From UBA8437 sp003445035 (GTDB taxonomy: Bacteria > Planctomycetota > Planctomycetia > Planctomycetales > Planctomycetaceae), in assembly GCA_937901285.1 (NCBI GenBank), contig CALCHI010000228.1, positions 1-9,340 of the forward strand: DNA of 9,340 nt. Reading direction: 5' to 3'. Position numbers and translations under genes: made by a program. The notes beneath the pieces are model-generated. The model saw nothing but the letters and a program-made list of their open reading frames with translations. It had not been told where the DNA came from and searched no databases. How positions within the stretch are numbered: position 1 is the first letter of the stretch; every line of letters begins with the position of its first letter. This document shows positions 6,372 through 9,340 of the stretch, in pieces.

Positions 6372-9340
6372 CTACACCGTGGCCAGTTGACCCGCGCCGA
6401 CGAATGCCAGCCGGGTGGCGATGTGGTCATCGTCGAGTCCGAACACCCTGGCGACGGCATTGCGGTAGGCTTCCAGCTGCCCGCGGTAATACTCGACTTT
6501 CGAGTCGATGTCGTCCTGGTTCTCGACGTGGTCGGTCTTGTAGTCGATCGTATCCGCGGCGACGACCGAGTCTCCGTGTCGCAGCAGTACCAGTCGGTCG
6601 ATGGTCCCGTTGAGGATTTCTCCGTCCCGGTTGATCGTGAACGGGTACTCGCATCGGACTTCCAGTTGTGGTCCGTCGCCCTCGAGGATCTCTTGGCTGA
6701 CCTCGTCGTTGAACGGCAGCCATTGCTGTTGTTGGTAGGAGTCTTCGGTGAGCATGGCCTGGATCTCGGGCTGCTGGAGATTGGCCTTCAGGTTGGCAAT
6801 TCGGACATCGAGATCGTTGACGTGGATGTGATTTCTGTGAGCGATTTGTTCGAGTGCCTGGTCATCGGGAACCTGGTTGGCCCACTCGGTGTGCTCGAGC
6901 CAGGCATGGACCAGTGTGCCGTGTTGCATGTTTGCACCGGAGCCGGCTTCGAAGATCGCGGCGACATCGACTTCCGAGGGACCCTCGAGACCTGACGGCG
7001 CCCGTCGGGTGCGGCCCCGTCGCCTCGAACCCCCGCACGGCTCCAGCGTGATGTCGAGAGTGATGTCCTCGGCAACCGGTTCGTCGGGCTGTTCGACCCG
7101 GGACCACCACTCGGGATCCCCTTCCTCGAAAAGCACGACTCCGGCGTCAACTTCGTCACCGTCGGTCAGGGTGGCTCTCAACAGCCCGGCTGTGGTCGCC
7201 GGGAGTTGGTCCTCCTTCTTGTTCGACGGAGGAATCAGCATGTGCAGGGCGTAGCGGGCCCGCGTCATCGCGACGTACAGCACGCACAGGGTCTCGGTGG
7301 CATTGCGACTCTGCTCGGCGACATAGACGCCGTTGATTTTCTTGTCTTCGCGGAAGACCAGCCGCAGTTGTTTGTTGGCGGTCTTGAGGATTCGGTCCGG
7401 TGGCTCGGTTGGTTTGCGGCGACTGACGGAGAGCGTGTTGGTGCGGCCGGCCAGCGTGGAGGTCAGTTCCGGAAGAATCACGACATCGAATTCCAGTCCC
7501 TTGGCCTGGTGAATCGTCATCACCCGGACACGATCGGTCGATGGGTCGCCGAATCCCTCCGATCGGACAAATCGATCGAAGGCCGCCGGGCGCAACGTGG
7601 ACTGGGCGTCGAATCGGGTGGCGAGTCGGACAATCTGCGAGAGCCGGAATCGTTCGTCGCAATCGGATGAGGCGGCCAGTTTCCGGGCGAGGTCACCGAT
7701 GACGGCACCGTAGCCTCGGTCGGCGAGATCCTCTCGCAACCGTCGAGACACTTCCGTGCAGTCGATTTCGCTCGATGAGCGGTCGAGACCGAGAAGGTCC
7801 CCGAGTGGTGACGAGGCGACATGGAAAGCCGCGAGGGAATCGGCGGGATGGTCTGCCAATCGCATCATCGACAGCAGGGCGAGCACCGGGGCCGAGTCGG
7901 TCAGCGGAAAACCGCCTTCCTGGCTGGCGGCCACTCCGCGTTGGCGGAGTTGGGAAACGATTTGGCCAACCGTCTTGTTTTGTCGCACCAGGATGCCCAC
8001 GCCATGGTCACCGGACCGGTTGATGATCTCGGCGATTTCATCGAACTTGGCGTCGTCATCGAGGGCGCCACGTTCTCCGGGCAGCGTCTTCAGGCAGGCG
8101 TAGCCGGTGCGGTCGGCGTGATGGGCATCGTGATCGGCAAACGGCCATCCGGCCACGGCATCGGTGACCTGGTCCAGGTTGTCGTGGCGTTCCAGGTTTC
8201 CAAAGACCGTGTTGATCGTCTGGATCACTTCCGGAGTTGACCGGAAACTTTCCGAGAGATCATCGACGTCCAGGCCGGAGAGTTCCTTTTCGAGTTCCTC
8301 GAGGATCTCGGCCACCCCGCCGCGCCACCCGTAGATGGCCTGTTTCCTGTCACCGACACAGAAGAACGACCGATCCGCGTCGTTGCCGTCGGTGATCTCG
8401 CGGGCCAGTGGTTCGATCACCTGCCATTGCAGCGGCGAGGTGTCCTGGAATTCATCGAGCATCAGGTGATCAATACCGGAGTTGAGCCGGTGGGCCAGGC
8501 GTTGCGAGTCGTCCCCCAGTGCCGCCGCAGCCAGTTCACGCGTGATGTCTCCGAACTCCACGTACCCGGACTCGTTCTTCAGCCTGGTGAATTCGGCATC
8601 GAACATCTCCAGCACGTCGTGGATGGCAGCGGTCTGGTCGACCAGGGTGTTGGACACGTCGGCTATCAGCACTTCGAAGGCCTGCTTGTAGATCGAAACC
8701 ACCTCGGCAGGGACCTTGGCCTCGTCGAATGGATCCTCTCGGTTGGCGATCTTCAGGCCCAGTCCTCGCCCGACCAGGTTGCCCCAGGCCATGGTGTCAA
8801 TGTCGGCGATGGCCTTTTGATGAGCTTTTTGCCACGAACTGCCCTCGGGCAGCGGGGCGTTCTCCATCGCTTTCACCACTTCGTCGATCTCGCTGCGGCC
8901 GGGTCGCGAAGGCGGCTTCAGCCACTTCCAGGCCTTGTCCCCGGTCCCGGCCTCGGTCTCGCGGTAGATCCGGTGGAGATCGGTGACAACACCGACGAGG
9001 GTGTCTTCGACCGAGCGTGCTGCGTCGGAGCCGGCCAGCAGGTTGACCAGTCGCCGCAGCACGGCCTGGTTTCCCTGGTTGACGACGCGGCGGACCGCTT
9101 CCCGCTTCAGTTCGGCTGTCTGGATGTCGTCGATCATCTGCCACGGCACCGGGAGCCGGAGTTCCAGCGAGAAACTGGTGGCGACCTGGTTGAAGTAACT
9201 GTCGAGCGTGCTGACCCGAAGTTGCTGCAGTGTGTCGACGACCTCACCGAGCACTTCGCGACAGCGAGCGGGTTGGAGATCGGCTTCTCCGATGGCCTCG
9301 CCGAGTCGCCCGGTCTCCTCGGGGTCGCTGGCCGCCCTGG
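6372..9340 (-). CDS. AddA/RecB-like UvrD-family helicase with C-terminal PD-(D/E)XK nuclease (N-terminus beyond window)
   Basis: Superfamily 1A helicase-nuclease of the AddAB/RecBCD type, which unwinds and resects double-strand DNA ends for RecA-dependent recombination. The frame stays open from the GTG at 9254 to the window edge, so the start lies outside; about 988 residues are visible. Numbered from that GTG: VSTLDSYF (14-21, equivalent of the TxHSF element of motif Ic), LMLDEFQDTSPLQW (264-277, Walker B), FFCVGDRKQAIYGWRGG (297-313, motif III), SESFRS (334-339, motif IV), VMTIHQAKGLEFDVVILPEL (578-597, motif V) and LYVAMTRARYALHM (659-672, motif VI). The nuclease has HGTLVHAW (778-785), GTIDRL (883-888), TIDYKTD (902-908) and QLEAY (926-930), giving the His/Asp/Asp-x-Lys/QxxxY set of an active RecB/AddA nuclease. 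Walker A and Q motif are expected to the right. AddA is preferred over RecB for context-free reasons only (length and motif style); an AddB-like partner would probably lie upstream, off the window. Confidence 0.9.
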   Translation of the reverse strand, partial: RAASDPEETGRLGEAIGEADLQPARCREVLGEVVDTLQQLRVSTLDSYFNQVATSFSLELRLPVPWQMIDDIQTAELKREAVRRVVNQGNQAVLRRLVNLLAGSDAARSVEDTLVGVVTDLHRIYRETEAGTGDKAWKWLKPPSRPGRSEIDEVVKAMENAPLPEGSSWQKAHQKAIADIDTMAWGNLVGRGLGLKIANREDPFDEAKVPAEVVSIYKQAFEVLIADVSNTLVDQTAAIHDVLEMFDAEFTRLKNESGYVEFGDITRELAAAALGDDSQRLAHRLNSGIDHLMLDEFQDTSPLQWQVIEPLAREITDGNDADRSFFCVGDRKQAIYGWRGGVAEILEELEKELSGLDVDDLSESFRSTPEVIQTINTVFGNLERHDNLDQVTDAVAGWPFADHDAHHADRTGYACLKTLPGERGALDDDAKFDEIAEIINRSGDHGVGILVRQNKTVGQIVSQLRQRGVAASQEGGFPLTDSAPVLALLSMMRLADHPADSLAAFHVASSPLGDLLGLDRSSSEIDCTEVSRRLREDLADRGYGAVIGDLARKLAASSDCDERFRLSQIVRLATRFDAQSTLRPAAFDRFVRSEGFGDPSTDRVRVMTIHQAKGLEFDVVILPELTSTLAGRTNTLSVSRRKPTEPPDRILKTANKQLRLVFREDKKINGVYVAEQSRNATETLCVLYVAMTRARYALHMLIPPSNKKEDQLPATTAGLLRATLTDGDEVDAGVVLFEEGDPEWWSRVEQPDEPVAEDITLDITLEPCGGSRRRGRTRRAPSGLEGPSEVDVAAIFEAGSGANMQHGTLVHAWLEHTEWANQVPDDQALEQIAHRNHIHVNDLDVRIANLKANLQQPEIQAMLTEDSYQQQQWLPFNDEVSQEILEGDGPQLEVRCEYPFTINRDGEILNGTIDRLVLLRHGDSVVAADTIDYKTDHVENQDDIDSKVEYYRGQLEAYRNAVARVFGLDDDHIATRLAFVGAGQLATV

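Noticed and set aside
1..9340. CRISPR array, tRNA/rRNA, transposase, phage or toxin-antitoxin genes
   Set aside because: No regularly spaced repeats, cloverleaf-like segments, transposase motifs or small paired genes were seen; almost all of the window is accounted for by five ordinary-size genes.

Overview
The window is about 9.3 kb of GC-rich bacterial chromosome with five protein-coding genes and no visible RNA gene, insertion sequence, CRISPR array or prophage. The mixture is a PQQ-type beta-propeller carrying EF-hands, a sodium:solute symporter next to a DHDPS-superfamily protein, a large GT-C-like membrane protein and a fused helicase-nuclease. With the GC-rich codon use, this suggests a Planctomycetes-type genome (Pirellulales-like). 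That assignment is inference from gene style, not from a marker gene.

Layout, left to right. (1) Bases 1-1199, plus strand: C-terminal part of a PQQ-like beta-propeller protein with an EF-hand pair inserted between blades; its N-terminus lies left of the window. (2) Bases 1216-2151, minus: a DHDPS/N-acetylneuraminate lyase superfamily protein with a Schiff-base lysine but an altered substrate-binding loop. (3) Bases 2220-3917, minus: an SSS-family sodium:solute symporter immediately upstream of gene 2, probably co-transcribed with it. (4) Bases 4007-6340, plus: a polytopic GT-C/family-39-like membrane glycosyltransferase, divergent from the symporter. (5) Bases 6372-9340, minus: an AddA/RecB-like UvrD-family helicase with a C-terminal PD-(D/E)XK nuclease; its N-terminus with the Walker A motif lies right of the window.

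The only pair that looks functionally linked is symporter plus DHDPS-like protein, which reads as uptake of a small solute, perhaps a keto-acid or sugar acid, followed by aldol-type cleavage. The 68-bp gap between them holds a good Shine-Dalgarno for the second gene, a small hairpin and an 8-bp direct repeat. The other three genes look unrelated: an exported-type propeller protein, a surface-glycan type enzyme and a DNA end-processing enzyme. Both convergent junctions (1199/1216 and 6340/6372) are very short and each contains a perfect inverted repeat.

I see no clearly novel system. The points most worth a second look are the non-canonical active-site loop of the DHDPS-like protein with its linked transporter, and the EF-hand pair embedded in the propeller.
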